NCBI RefSeq assembly: GCF_005503535.1
Contig: NZ_SCNN01000025.1
Span: 26,548-90,547 of the forward strand
Direction: 5' to 3'
DNA from: Mesorhizobium comanense
Lineage (GTDB): Bacteria; Pseudomonadota; Alphaproteobacteria; Rhizobiales; Rhizobiaceae
Length of the DNA: 64,000 bases
Shown: positions 1 through 8,788 of the stretch, piece by piece
Position numbering within the stretch: the stretch's first letter is position 1
How the letters are laid out: the number at the start of each line of letters is the position of its first letter
Made by a program: the position numbers and the translations under genes
The notes under the pieces: generated by a model
The model's input: only the letters and a program-made list of their open reading frames with translations
Databases searched by the model: none
What the model was told of the DNA's origin: nothing

Positions 1-165
1 AATTCCCTCTAATTCCCGATCGGTCGCATCGCAATTTGGCAGATAAAGACGCATTGCCTGGATCGCGCGAGCCGTCGACAAGAATCCCGATTTACCTCTA
101 GACCGCACATAAGCGTCGGCCACGTCATCTGTTGAGCGCGTTGCGAAAGAGAGAGAAAGCGTCAT
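1..165 (-). CDS. Partial hypothetical protein cut by the window edge
   Basis: A reading frame on the minus strand starts with ATG at 165 and runs without a stop through position 1, giving 55 residues of an unfinished protein. A CGGAG Shine-Dalgarno-like element lies 7 bases upstream of the ATG, which supports a real start. The visible part begins MTLSLSFATRSTDDVADAY and has a basic stretch (VRSRGKSGF) and then a helix-like segment. I do not recognise the family. The AT-rich stretch to its right could hold its promoter. The call rests only on the open frame and the ribosome binding site. Confidence 0.45.
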   Translation of the reverse strand, partial: MTLSLSFATRSTDDVADAYVRSRGKSGFLSTARAIQAMRLYLPNCDATDRELEGI

Positions 166-606
166 TTGAGAACTCCGGTCTCGGCAAATAAACATCGCAG
201 ACAATCACATTGCACGTCTCATGATATCCAGCACCCCTCTGTATCATTTCGCAATGACGAAAATCGCTTTCTTGTTAACATTATGAAATAAATCCGTCTT
301 TGGCCTCTTCATATAGTACAATTGAAAGCTCCTCGTCACGCATTTTAGAGCGACTCGGAGTGTATTGTCTCTCATTAATTTGACAAATGAATTTCGTTGT
401 CATTTACGCGCAGCTTTTTTGCTTCCACTATTCGGGTAGGCGCAATCCCGGGATCGCGTTCGTGGATGCCATCCGCCCCCTAGCCAAGCTGGACGGTTCG
501 ACCAACATGCTGACTGAAGGTGACCGACAGATTTCGGCGCACAACCGCGTTCATCGGTCGTCAACACCTCACTTTTGCGGCGGCGCGCGGCCCTTTCGGC
601 GGCAGT
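166..606. other. Non-coding, AT-rich stretch with one dyad
   Basis: No convincing gene is present. The stretch is clearly AT-richer than its surroundings between about 230 and 420. It contains an inverted repeat, TGACAA (381-386) and TTGTCA (397-402), separated by 10 bases, which has the form of a regulator-binding site. It probably carries the promoter of the gene at the left edge. The right part fades into the IS5 remnant. Confidence 0.4.
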
Positions 607-890
607 TCACGCGATAGCGATGCGGTCCAGATAGATCAGGCGCTTCATATTGTAGAGGATGTCGGCCATGTCGATCTTCGTCGTGGCGCTTGCGATGCCA
701 ATGGTTCGGATGAACAGCCCCATGCGGCTCTTCTGCTCGACAAAGACATGCTCGACGAGTCGAACGCACCTTCTACTTGATGTTGTTGGAGCGTCGGGCG
801 GCCTCCGGCATCGGCCCGAAGGCTTCTTGCGATGATCCGGCTGACGAAGCCGCTCTTCTCCGTGAAGGCCTCGTTGGCGTCTGCCATTTT
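607..890 (-). pseudogene. IS5-family transposase C-terminal remnant, frameshifted
   Basis: The last roughly 50 codons read VEHVFVEQKSRMGLFIRTIG and continue with a MADILYNMKRL-type tail, the usual C-terminus of IS5-family transposases (a DDE catalytic family in which the final E-K-S/T-R helix is conserved). Just upstream the matching text NEAFTEKSGFVSRI is in a different frame, so at least one frameshift separates the two pieces. The N-terminal catalytic half and recognisable terminal repeats are missing. This is a dead fragment that lies beside another broken gene, which suggests that old insertion and deletion events shaped this edge. Confidence 0.6.
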
Positions 891-914
891 TCTGTGAGGG
901 CGCAGCGGAGGCGG

Positions 915-1478
915 GATATCGCCTTCGTGCTCTGCCTCCAGGAGACGTCGGTTGTGGCGATGGCAGATGGGTATGCGTAGGCCTCAGGCCGTGTCGGCGT
1001 TGTGAACCTTCATTCCTCCGGAGGTCTTGGTCATGCAATGGGCGCGATCCTGGCCGCTCAACTCGCAAGGACCCCGCTGGTCGCTACCGCTGGGCAGCAG
1101 GATATGCGCCACATCGCGGACGATCCGCTTCTAACGGGGGATCTCGTAAATTTGGCCAGACCCGCTGTGAAATGGGCCCGCGAGTTAACCCATCCTGACC
1201 AGATACCGGTTCTGTTGCGGCGGGCTTTCAGAGACAGTCAGGCAGCGCCGACGGGCCCGGGTTTTCTTTCTTTGCCTGTGAACATCATGTATGCGGCGAC
1301 GTCGGCAGATTCGGGACGACGAGCGAACATAGAACTTCGCACGATCACAACGGCCATCGACAAGCTCGCTGAGAAACTTCGGACCTTCTCACCCGGGAAG
1401 CTGACGCTGATTGTGGGAGACGAGGTATTCTCGTCCAGACCCGGGAGAAAGCGCTTCGGCCGCTTAAAAGCTGGCTAG
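915..1478 (+). pseudogene. Benzoylformate-decarboxylase-like (ThDP enzyme) N-terminal fragment with in-frame stop
   Basis: The frame reads FVLCLQETSVVAMADGYA, then a TAG stop at 978-980, then continues in the same frame with GRVGVVNLHSSGGLGHAMGA and QQDMRHIADDPLL. This is the pyrimidine-binding N-terminal domain of thiamine-diphosphate enzymes; the wording is closest to benzoylformate decarboxylase (MdlC), where the EA(S/T)VVAMADGYA motif holds the ThDP glutamate. After about 190 codons the similarity stops and the PP-domain that binds ThDP diphosphate is absent. An internal nonsense codon plus the lost C-terminal two thirds make it non-functional. Acetolactate-synthase-like relatives are an alternative family label. 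Confidence 0.6.
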
Positions 1479-1811
1479 ATTAGTCTGCTCTCAACACCTT
1501 CATCAGGCTGCGGAAGGCCTGATCGACCGCGACTGGCACGCCACAGAAGCCGAAAGCGCTTCAAAGGTGGAAAGTACTGACAGGACAGATTAGACTCTAG
1601 CTGGAAATGCGTGGGGCTGGCGCCGGCGTTTACGACCGGACCCAACCTATGTCAGGAACGCGATCAACCGAACGGTTTGCGGCCGGTCGTTCACCTGTGA
1701 CCTCGAACGCTAAGTCCGACGCGGCAACTTTTCGATTTCGATCAATTGCGCCAAGTGCACGATAGCCGCCTGGGCACGCACGTGCGCTGCATCGTTCTCA
1801 CCCTTTGAGAG
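1479..1811. other. Intergenic stretch between two pseudogenes
   Basis: I see no open frame with recognisable protein content and no strong promoter or hairpin. It lies between two decayed coding fragments and is most easily read as further degraded sequence. Confidence 0.4.
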
Positions 1812-2110
1812 ATGCGACTCGATAGCCGCAAGTCCGTACGCGCCTGCTCAATGGGAGGCTTATCGCTGGCGGCTCAACGACATTTCTCCGGCCAAGGCGT
1901 GCCGCTCAACACCAAGCTCGAGGCATCCAATACGCTCGCGCCGCTGGGCCTGCTGGCGGCTGGCCTGGGTGTGACGGTTTATCCCGAAAGCCTGATTGGT
2001 TTTCTCGGGCGCAACCTCGAGGTGCGACCGATCATGCACACGGATTTCCCTCGTCTGGAAGCGCACCACCTCTCAGCTCGCGGCTGAAGAAGCACAGTAC
2101 CTAAGTTCGT
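1812..2110 (+). pseudogene. LysR-family effector-domain fragment
   Basis: The frame includes VPLNTKLEASNTLAPLGLLA followed by AGLGVTVYPESLIGFLGR, the signature of the second half of a LysR-type substrate-binding domain (the hydrophobic strand and the GLGV(T/A)xxP loop). The match then continues in another frame as ISLVWKRTTSQLAAEEAQYL, so there is a frameshift near 2045. The N-terminal helix-turn-helix and the first effector subdomain are missing. It is a relic, unrelated in position to the intact LysR genes further right, and ends just before the convergent sdaA stop. Confidence 0.55.
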
Positions 2111-2129
2111 CAACCGTCTCACGTCCCGC

Positions 2130-3527
2130 TCAACACTCGGGCAGATTGACAGCGAGCCCGCCAAGGCTGGTTTCCTTGAATTTCACGCTCATTTCTACGC
2201 CGGTCTGGCGCATCGCCTCAATGCAATTGTCGAGCGGCATGAAATGCGAACCGTCGCCGCGCAGCGCCAGTGAAGCGGCCGCGACTGCCTTGGTCGCCCC
2301 GATACCGTTGCGCTCGATGCATGGCACCTGGACCAGCCCAGCGACCGGATCGCAGGTCATGCCGAGATGGTGTTCAAGCGCGATTTCGGCTGCGTTCTCC
2401 ACCTGCCCCGGTGTGCCGCCGAGAACCGCGCAGAGTCCTGCGGCGGCCATCGCTGCGGCCGAGCCTACCTCGCCCTGGCAGCCGGCTTCCGCGCCCGAGA
2501 TCGAGGCGTTGTGCTTAATCAGCCCGCCGATCGCGGCGGCGGTCAACAGGAACTCGGAAACGCTGGCCGGGTCGGCGCCGACGCAGTGGTCAAGATAGTA
2601 GCGCAGCACCGCTGGCACGACCCCGGCCGCGCCATTGGTCGGCGCTGTGACCACTTTGCCGCCGGCCGCGTTCTCCTCGTTCACCGCCATGGCATAAACG
2701 CTGAGCCAATCGGAAGTGACATGCGGTTGCGCGCGGTTCGAGCCGCGTTCCTGCTCAAGTTGCTGAAGGATCTTCTTGGCGCGCCGTTTGACGCGAAGGC
2801 CGCCCGGCAGTTCGCCGTCAAGCGCAAGCCCACGGTCGATGCAGTTGCTCATCGTCGCCCAGATACGCGCCACGCCCTCATCGAGGTCGCGCGGCTGGCG
2901 CACCACGAGCTCGTTGGCCCGCTTCATCGCAGCGATCGAAAGGCCAGTGCCCCTGGCCATGCGCAGCATCGACGCCGCTGTGTCGAACGGATAGGGCCAG
3001 CGGGCAACCTCGCTGGCGGGTGTCGCCTCAGGTGCTTCCCGCGCTGCCGCCGTGACGACGAAGCCGCCGCCGATCGAGTAGAAGGTTTCGGCGAAGTATG
3101 ATCGGGTATCGACGTCGAACGCTTCAAACTTAAGCCCGTTGGCATGGCCGGGCAGTGCAGGCCCGTAGTCGAACACGATGTCAGTGCTCGGATCGAAGGC
3201 AAGTGGCGGCAGATCGACAGGCCGCAGCGTCTTGGTGCGTTGCAGATCCTTGAGCCGCGGTTCCGCCTCATCCGGGTCGAGATCGGCTGGCGTGTAACCA
3301 AGCAGTCCGGTCGCCACGGCACGATCCGTCGCATGGCCCTTGCCGGTGAAGGCCAATGAACCATAGAGCGTAACGCGCAAGCTGGCCGGCTTTGATGTTT
3401 CGCCCCCCGTTGCCGCCCGCTTGTTCAGCGATTGCAGGAAGCGGACCGCTGCCGTCATCGGGCCCATCGTGTGCGAGGACGACGGACCAATGCCGATCTT
3501 GAACATGTCGAATACACTGAGAAACAT
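2130..3527 (-). CDS. sdaA: L-serine ammonia-lyase, single-chain iron-sulfur type
   Basis: Deaminates L-serine to pyruvate and ammonia with a catalytic [4Fe-4S] cluster. The protein (465 aa) opens with the family's N-terminal domain MFLSVFDMFKIGIGPSSSHT, where SSSHT contacts substrate. The C-terminal alpha domain carries SISGAEAGCQGEVG and MTCDPVAGLVQVPCIERNG, which supply the three cluster cysteines near residues 350, 390 and 400. I chose ATG 3527 over the upstream ATG at 3545 because GGAG sits 8 bases before it and the family begins there. It is the last gene of the soxBDAG-glyA-sdaA run, 87 bp after glyA, and drains the serine made by GlyA into central metabolism. Length is normal for the family. 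Confidence 0.93.
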   Translation of the reverse strand: MFLSVFDMFKIGIGPSSSHTMGPMTAAVRFLQSLNKRAATGGETSKPASLRVTLYGSLAFTGKGHATDRAVATGLLGYTPADLDPDEAEPRLKDLQRTKTLRPVDLPPLAFDPSTDIVFDYGPALPGHANGLKFEAFDVDTRSYFAETFYSIGGGFVVTAAAREAPEATPASEVARWPYPFDTAASMLRMARGTGLSIAAMKRANELVVRQPRDLDEGVARIWATMSNCIDRGLALDGELPGGLRVKRRAKKILQQLEQERGSNRAQPHVTSDWLSVYAMAVNEENAAGGKVVTAPTNGAAGVVPAVLRYYLDHCVGADPASVSEFLLTAAAIGGLIKHNASISGAEAGCQGEVGSAAAMAAAGLCAVLGGTPGQVENAAEIALEHHLGMTCDPVAGLVQVPCIERNGIGATKAVAAASLALRGDGSHFMPLDNCIEAMRQTGVEMSVKFKETSLGGLAVNLPEC

Positions 3528-3614
3528 CTGACTGCTCCGGCTCATCAGGCTGGCGAATTAGCCGCGCCGGTGGACGCGGCACATTTCGCAAAAGATTTGG
3601 CCATTGAACCGGCG

Positions 3615-4889
3615 CTACTGGTAAATAGGAAAACGGCGGCAGAGGTCGCGGACTTCGGCCAGAACGTTCTCTTCGACTGCGCGATTGCCCTCCGGCCCGG
3701 CCTCGGCCAGTGCATCGATCACCGACAGGATCAATGCACCGATCCGCCGGAATTCTTTTTCGCCGAAGCCGCGTGTCGTGCCGGCCGAGGTGCCGAGCCG
3801 CACGCCTGACGTAACCGCCGGCTTTTCCGGATCGAACGGGATGGCGTTCTTGTTGCAGGTCAGTCCGGCGCGCTCCAGCGCCTGCTCGGCGTCACGGCCC
3901 TTGACGGCCTTGGGGCGCAGATCGACCAGCACCATGTGGCAGTCAGTGCCGCCCGAGACAATGTCGAGACCACCCGAAATAAGTGTCTCACACAGAGCCC
4001 GGGCGTTGGCGACCACCTGTCCGGCATAGGCCCTGAAGTCGGGGCGCAAGGCTTCGCCGAAGGCTACAGCCTTGGCGGCGATAACGTGCATCAGTGGGCC
4101 GCCTTGATTGCCCGGAAACACAGCCGAGTTGAACTTCTTCGCCAGCGTCTCGTCATTGGTCAGGATCATGCCGCCGCGCGGGCCACGCAGCGTCTTGTGC
4201 GTCGTGGTGGTTACCACATGGGCATGCGGCAGCGGGTCTGGATAGAGGCCGGCAGCGACCAATCCGGCATAGTGCGCCATGTCGACCATCAGATAGGCGC
4301 CGACCTCGTCGGAGATTCTGCGGAAAGCCGCAAAGTCGATGGCGCGTGGATAGGCCGAGGCGCCGGCGATGATGAGTTTCGGCCTGGTTTCCAGAGCTCT
4401 CTGCCTGAGCAGATTGTAGTCGATCTGCTGGTCAGATTGGCGCACCTCGTAGCTGACAACGTCAAACCATTTGCCCGACATCGTCACCGGCGAGCCATGG
4501 GTGAGATGCCCGCCATGCGCCAGCGACATGCCCATGATGCGGTCCCCCGGGTTGAGCAGCGCCAAGAACACCGCCTGGTTGGCCTGCGCGCCTGAATGCG
4601 GCTGGACATTGGCGAAGCCAGCGCCGAACAGCTTTTTCGCGCGGTCGATGGCGATCGTCTCGACCTCATCGACGAATTCGCAACCGCCATAGTAGCGGCG
4701 TCCCGGATAGCCCTCGGCGTATTTGTTGGTCAGCACCGACCCCTGCGCCAGAAGCACGTCGCTGGAGACGATATTTTCCGATGCGATCAATTCGATCTGG
4801 TTCTGCTGGCGCTCAAGTTCGCGACCTATGGAGGCAGCGATTTCGGCGTCGCTGAGCGTTGCGTTCATCTGTGTCTGGTGAAGGGTCAT
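3615..4889 (-). CDS. glyA: Serine hydroxymethyltransferase
   Basis: PLP enzyme that interconverts glycine plus 5,10-methylene-THF and serine plus THF. The 424-residue protein has the PLP-lysine motif VVTTTTHKTLRGPRGG near residue 230, the substrate-binding ELIASENIVS at the N-terminus and the YAEGYPGRRYYGG motif. It starts at ATG 4889, with AAGGA upstream, and lies 17 bp after soxG in the same direction. In this setting it probably runs toward serine, using both products of sarcosine oxidation: glycine and the methylene group carried by THF. This is likely a dedicated catabolic copy in addition to a housekeeping gene elsewhere, which is an inference because only this window is visible. Confidence 0.95.
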   Translation of the reverse strand: MTLHQTQMNATLSDAEIAASIGRELERQQNQIELIASENIVSSDVLLAQGSVLTNKYAEGYPGRRYYGGCEFVDEVETIAIDRAKKLFGAGFANVQPHSGAQANQAVFLALLNPGDRIMGMSLAHGGHLTHGSPVTMSGKWFDVVSYEVRQSDQQIDYNLLRQRALETRPKLIIAGASAYPRAIDFAAFRRISDEVGAYLMVDMAHYAGLVAAGLYPDPLPHAHVVTTTTHKTLRGPRGGMILTNDETLAKKFNSAVFPGNQGGPLMHVIAAKAVAFGEALRPDFRAYAGQVVANARALCETLISGGLDIVSGGTDCHMVLVDLRPKAVKGRDAEQALERAGLTCNKNAIPFDPEKPAVTSGVRLGTSAGTTRGFGEKEFRRIGALILSVIDALAEAGPEGNRAVEENVLAEVRDLCRRFPIYQ

Positions 4890-4906
4890 TTGCTTGTCCT
4901 TTGTTC

Positions 4907-5467
4907 TCAGATGCCGAGCGCGATTTCGCGGCTGGCGGCCTGCAACAGTCCCCAGACGTGATCGGCGAAAGAGCGCCAGACCTCGATGCGGAAACGGTTT
5001 TCGTCGTGGCGGATCAGGATGATCTGCGCCTTGTCGAAGATCGTGCGTGTTCCGGTGCCCGATGGCATGGTGTCGAAATCGAAGGCGCAGGCCGAGCGCA
5101 GCGCCAGCACCGCGGCAGCACCTTCGACGGCGATGCCGATCTCGCGATGACCGACATCGACCAGGCTGTGCGGGCAGCTGGCATAGAGCGCGGCGAAAGT
5201 GGTTTCGATGGAGCGGCTCTCAGCGAGAGGCGCATAGAGCTGCCACTCGTCCGGGCCAAGGCAAAGCGCCAGCCTGCCACCCGAAGTCGCGGTCGCGCCG
5301 ATCGTCGCCAGCAGTTCGCAGCCGAAAGCCTTCGAGGCAGCTCCCAGATTTTCCGGCGCGATGCGGAGGTTGAAGCGCGAAGAATCCTCGGCGTCGTGGA
5401 TAACGAGGGAGACCCCCTCGGCCAGTGAGATGCGGTGACCCTTCAGCGGGTGACGTTCCTGCAGCAT
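4907..5467 (-). CDS. soxG: Sarcosine oxidase gamma subunit
   Basis: Small subunit of the heterotetrameric sarcosine oxidase. The 186-residue protein has the family features: an N-terminal HPLKGHRISL segment, the LALCLGPDEWQLYAP motif in the centre, and LVDVGHREIGIAVEG. The fold is related to the folate-binding region of aminomethyltransferases, and it packs against the alpha subunit. It follows soxA by 9 bp and precedes glyA by 17 bp, so it is cotranscribed. Gamma subunits are the most divergent of the four, but position and motifs agree. Confidence 0.9.
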   Translation of the reverse strand: MLQERHPLKGHRISLAEGVSLVIHDAEDSSRFNLRIAPENLGAASKAFGCELLATIGATATSGGRLALCLGPDEWQLYAPLAESRSIETTFAALYASCPHSLVDVGHREIGIAVEGAAAVLALRSACAFDFDTMPSGTGTRTIFDKAQIILIRHDENRFRIEVWRSFADHVWGLLQAASREIALGI

Positions 5468-5476
5468 GGTCGTCTC

Positions 5477-8476
5477 CTAGACATTGAGGCGCTTGTTTTC
5501 CGGATCGACGAACACCATGCCGACGATCTCGGCTGAATGGGTCTTGTCCGGCATCGGCACGTGAACGGTCTGGCCTTCCTTCGCCCGCCCGCCTTCGACG
5601 ATGGCGAGCGCGATGGAGCGTCCGAGCGTCTCGCTCCAGTAGGACGAGGTGACGTGACCAACCATCTTCATCGGCACCTTCTGATTCGGGTCGAGGACGA
5701 TCTGAGCCCCCTCCTCCAGCACGGTCTTGGGATCACTCGTCAGCAGCCCGACCAGTTGCTTGCGGTCGGCCATGAGCATGTCGGGGCGGGTCAGCGACCG
5801 CTTGCCGACGAAATCCGGCTTGGTCTTGCCGATGGCCCAGGCAAGGCTCGCATCCTCCGGCGTCACCGTGCCGTCGGTGTCCTGGCCGACGATGATGTAG
5901 CCCTTCTCGGCACGCAGCACGTGCATTGTCTCGGTACCATAGGGTGTGATGCCGTATTTGCGGCCAGCATCGTACAGCGCTTCCCAGACGGCGCGGCCGT
6001 AGCGCGCCGGCACGTTGACCTCGAAGCCGAGTTCGCCGGTGAAAGAGACGCGGAACAGCCTGGTTGGCACGCCGCAGATCCTGCCCTCGGCGACCGACAT
6101 ATGGGGGAACGCCTCGTTGGCTAGATCGATGCCTTCGACCAGCGGCTCGATGAGCTTGCGGGCGTTCGGCCCGTTCAGCGCGATCACCGCCCATTGTTCC
6201 GTGGTCGAGGTCAGCCACACCTTCAGATCGGGCCATTCGGTCTGCAGATAGTCCTCCATCATGGCGAGCACCCGCGCGGCGCCGCCGGTCGTGGTCGTGA
6301 CATGGAAGCGGTCCGTCGAAAGCCGGCCGATGACGCCGTCATCGCGGATGAAGCCGTCCTCGCCAAGCAGCAGTCCGTAGCGCAGCCGCCCTGGCGCGAG
6401 TTTGGTCCAGGCGTTGGTATACATACGGTTCATAAACTCAGCCGCATCCGGACCGACGATCTCGATCTTGCCGAGCGTCGATGCGTCGAACATGCCGAGC
6501 GACTGGCGCGTCGCCCGGCATTCGCGCGCCACCGCCTGGTGCATGTCCTCGCCCTGTTTCGAAAAATACCAAGCGCGCCGCCAAAGAGAGACTGGCTCGT
6601 AGACGGCGCCCTTCTCCTCAGCCCAGCTATCGATCGCTGTCTTGCGCGTCACTTCAAACAGGTCGCCGCGATTGTAGCCGGCGAAGGCGCCGAAGGTGGT
6701 CGGCGTGTAGGGCGGGCGGAACGTGGTCAGCCCGACCGACGGCGATGGTCGCTTAACCGCGTCCGACGCGATTGAGAGGCCGTTCATATTCGACGTCTTG
6801 CCCTGGTCAGTAGCCATGCCGGTGGTGGTGTAGCGCTTAATGTGCTCGATCGACTTGAACCCCTCGCGGACGGCAAGTCGAATGTCCTTGGCGGTCACAT
6901 CGTTCTGGAAGTCGACAAAGGCCTTGGCCCAGGATGCGCTCCCGTCCGACGGCAGTTCGCGGTTGCTGGCACCAATGCACAGCACCTCGCCTTCCACCGA
7001 GTAGGAACCGGCGCTGGCGCTGAAGCCGGCATCGATCGCCGCGGCGGCTCCTGCCGAAGCGCCTTCCATCAGAGACTCTTCCAGACCGAATTTGCCGTTA
7101 CCGGCGCCGGCACACCGGCTGTCTTCAGTGCGCGCGCCCGGCAGGAACATCTGTCGTTCGTCGTTCCAGTCGAGCTTGCCCTTGGTGTGCGAGAACAAGT
7201 GCACGCTCGGCGTCCAGCCGCCCGACATCAGCAGTGCATCGCAGGCGATCGTCCGGGCTGGACCGACATGGCCACCGGCGCTGACCGGATTGACCCGCAC
7301 GGAGGTGACGCGATGCCGGCCCTTGGTGCCGCTTATGGTCCAGCCGCACAGCGTTTCGATACCCAAAGCCCTGGCGCGCTTAACGAAGTAGTTCGGAACC
7401 CGAGCGCGGATATCCACGATCGCTGCAACCTTTGCGCCGGCCTGGGCCATATCGAAAGCGGCGAGCCAAGCCGAGTCGTGCGAGGTGACGACCACCGGCA
7501 GGTTGCCAACCTTGACGCCGTAACGATTGAGATAGACGCGGGCCGAGCCAGCCAGCATCACACCTGGCCTGTCGTTGCCGTCGAACACCAGCGGCTTTTC
7601 GATAGACCCTTGCGCGAGCACGACCTGCTTTGCCCGCACCTTCCATAACCGCTCGCGCGGCGCGCCGTCCGGCAGTTCGGAAAGATGATCGGTCAGGCGC
7701 TGGCACAAGCCGACGAAGTTCTGGTGATAATAGCCGATAGCGGTGGTGCGGTTCAGCAGCGTGACGTTCTTCATCGCGGCAAGCGCGGCGTTTGTCTCCA
7801 GCAGCCAGTCCCATGCCGACAGGTGGTTAATTTCCGCATCCGGCTCGCCGAGCAGCGAGCCGCCAAATTCAGGACTCTCGTCGACAAGGATGACCTTGGC
7901 GCCGCTCTTTCCCGCTTCCAGAGCTGCCACAAGACCAGCAGGACCTGAGCCGACCACCAGCACGTCGCAATGCGCATAGCGGCTGGCATAGGTGTCCGGA
8001 TCGGGAACCGCGGGCGACTTGCCGAGACCAGCGGCACCCCGGATGATCGGCTCGTAGACCTTGTTCCAAAAAGACTTCGGCCACATGAACGTTTTGTAGT
8101 AGAAGCCTGCCGAAAACAGCATGTAGAGCGGATCGTTGATGGCGCCGACATCGCGTTTCAGCGACGGCCAGTGGTTCTGGCTGACGGTGTTCAGGCCGTC
8201 AAAGATTTCTAGCACTGTTGCGCGGGTGTTAGGTTCGGCCCGGCCGACGCCACGATTGACTCCGACAAGCGCATTTGGCTCTTCCGAACCGGCGGAGAGG
8301 AAGCCGCGCGGGCGGTGATACTTGAACGAGCGGCCGATGAGATGCACGCCGTTGGCGAGCAGCGCGGAGGCCAGCGTGTCGCCCTGGCGGCCCTCGAAGT
8401 TCTCGCCGTTAAAGGTGAAGCGGACCGGCCGGTTGTGATCGACGCGGCCCTTGCCGGATACGCGATAGGTGCTCAT
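5477..8476 (-). CDS. soxA: Sarcosine oxidase alpha subunit
   Basis: Large subunit (999 aa) of the heterotetrameric sarcosine oxidase, which binds NAD+ and tetrahydrofolate. The N-terminal ferredoxin-like domain (VDHNRPVRFTFNGENFEG) is followed by a Rossmann domain with DVLVVGSGPAGLVAALEAGK near residue 175, and a second FAD/NAD-type domain. The C-terminal 380 residues form a GcvT-like aminomethyltransferase domain (for example NRMYTNAWTKL and GELGFEVNVP) that transfers the oxidised methyl group to THF. I start it at ATG 8476, not at the longer open frame, because that ATG overlaps the soxD stop by 4 bp and the family begins there. Confidence 0.95.
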   Translation of the reverse strand: MSTYRVSGKGRVDHNRPVRFTFNGENFEGRQGDTLASALLANGVHLIGRSFKYHRPRGFLSAGSEEPNALVGVNRGVGRAEPNTRATVLEIFDGLNTVSQNHWPSLKRDVGAINDPLYMLFSAGFYYKTFMWPKSFWNKVYEPIIRGAAGLGKSPAVPDPDTYASRYAHCDVLVVGSGPAGLVAALEAGKSGAKVILVDESPEFGGSLLGEPDAEINHLSAWDWLLETNAALAAMKNVTLLNRTTAIGYYHQNFVGLCQRLTDHLSELPDGAPRERLWKVRAKQVVLAQGSIEKPLVFDGNDRPGVMLAGSARVYLNRYGVKVGNLPVVVTSHDSAWLAAFDMAQAGAKVAAIVDIRARVPNYFVKRARALGIETLCGWTISGTKGRHRVTSVRVNPVSAGGHVGPARTIACDALLMSGGWTPSVHLFSHTKGKLDWNDERQMFLPGARTEDSRCAGAGNGKFGLEESLMEGASAGAAAAIDAGFSASAGSYSVEGEVLCIGASNRELPSDGSASWAKAFVDFQNDVTAKDIRLAVREGFKSIEHIKRYTTTGMATDQGKTSNMNGLSIASDAVKRPSPSVGLTTFRPPYTPTTFGAFAGYNRGDLFEVTRKTAIDSWAEEKGAVYEPVSLWRRAWYFSKQGEDMHQAVARECRATRQSLGMFDASTLGKIEIVGPDAAEFMNRMYTNAWTKLAPGRLRYGLLLGEDGFIRDDGVIGRLSTDRFHVTTTTGGAARVLAMMEDYLQTEWPDLKVWLTSTTEQWAVIALNGPNARKLIEPLVEGIDLANEAFPHMSVAEGRICGVPTRLFRVSFTGELGFEVNVPARYGRAVWEALYDAGRKYGITPYGTETMHVLRAEKGYIIVGQDTDGTVTPEDASLAWAIGKTKPDFVGKRSLTRPDMLMADRKQLVGLLTSDPKTVLEEGAQIVLDPNQKVPMKMVGHVTSSYWSETLGRSIALAIVEGGRAKEGQTVHVPMPDKTHSAEIVGMVFVDPENKRLNV

Positions 8477-8775
8477 GAACGCGCTTCCTTGATCTCGTTT
8501 TCCGTTGGGCGCGGCATGCCTGCCTTGTAGGTCATGGCGAACTGGTCGCTGACCGTGTCGCGCACCGCGTTGAAGAAGCGGCCGCAGCCATGCATGTGAC
8601 GCCAGCGTTCGAAATGGGTGCCGCGCGCATTCGAACGGATGAAGAGGAAATTCTTCCATTCGTCGTCGGTCAGCGCGGCGGGATCAACTGGGCGGGCGAC
8701 ATGTGCTTCACCGGCATAGACGAACTCGACCTCGGGCCGTTCGGTCTCGCAATAGGGACAGCGGATAAGGAGCAT
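8473..8775 (-). CDS. soxD: Sarcosine oxidase delta subunit
   Basis: Smallest subunit (100 aa) of sarcosine oxidase, a zinc-binding protein. The N-terminal RCPYCETER gives the first CxxC of the zinc site, and the middle has HMHGCGRFFNAVRDT with the other ligands. WKNFLFIRSN is a family signature. It lies 13 bp after soxB and overlaps soxA by 4 bp, so translation is probably coupled in the order B-D-A-G, the usual gene order for this complex. Confidence 0.95.
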   Translation of the reverse strand: MLLIRCPYCETERPEVEFVYAGEAHVARPVDPAALTDDEWKNFLFIRSNARGTHFERWRHMHGCGRFFNAVRDTVSDQFAMTYKAGMPRPTENEIKEARS

Positions 8776-8788
8776 CTTTTTTCTCCCC

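Noticed and set aside
2367..3101. Long plus-strand open frame over sdaA
   Set aside because: It is antisense to a clear serine dehydratase gene, arises from high GC at third positions, and has no family motif.
8477..8659. N-terminal extension of soxA to 8659
   Set aside because: The extra 61 codons overlap soxD in another frame; ATG 8476 with the 4-bp overlap is the family start.
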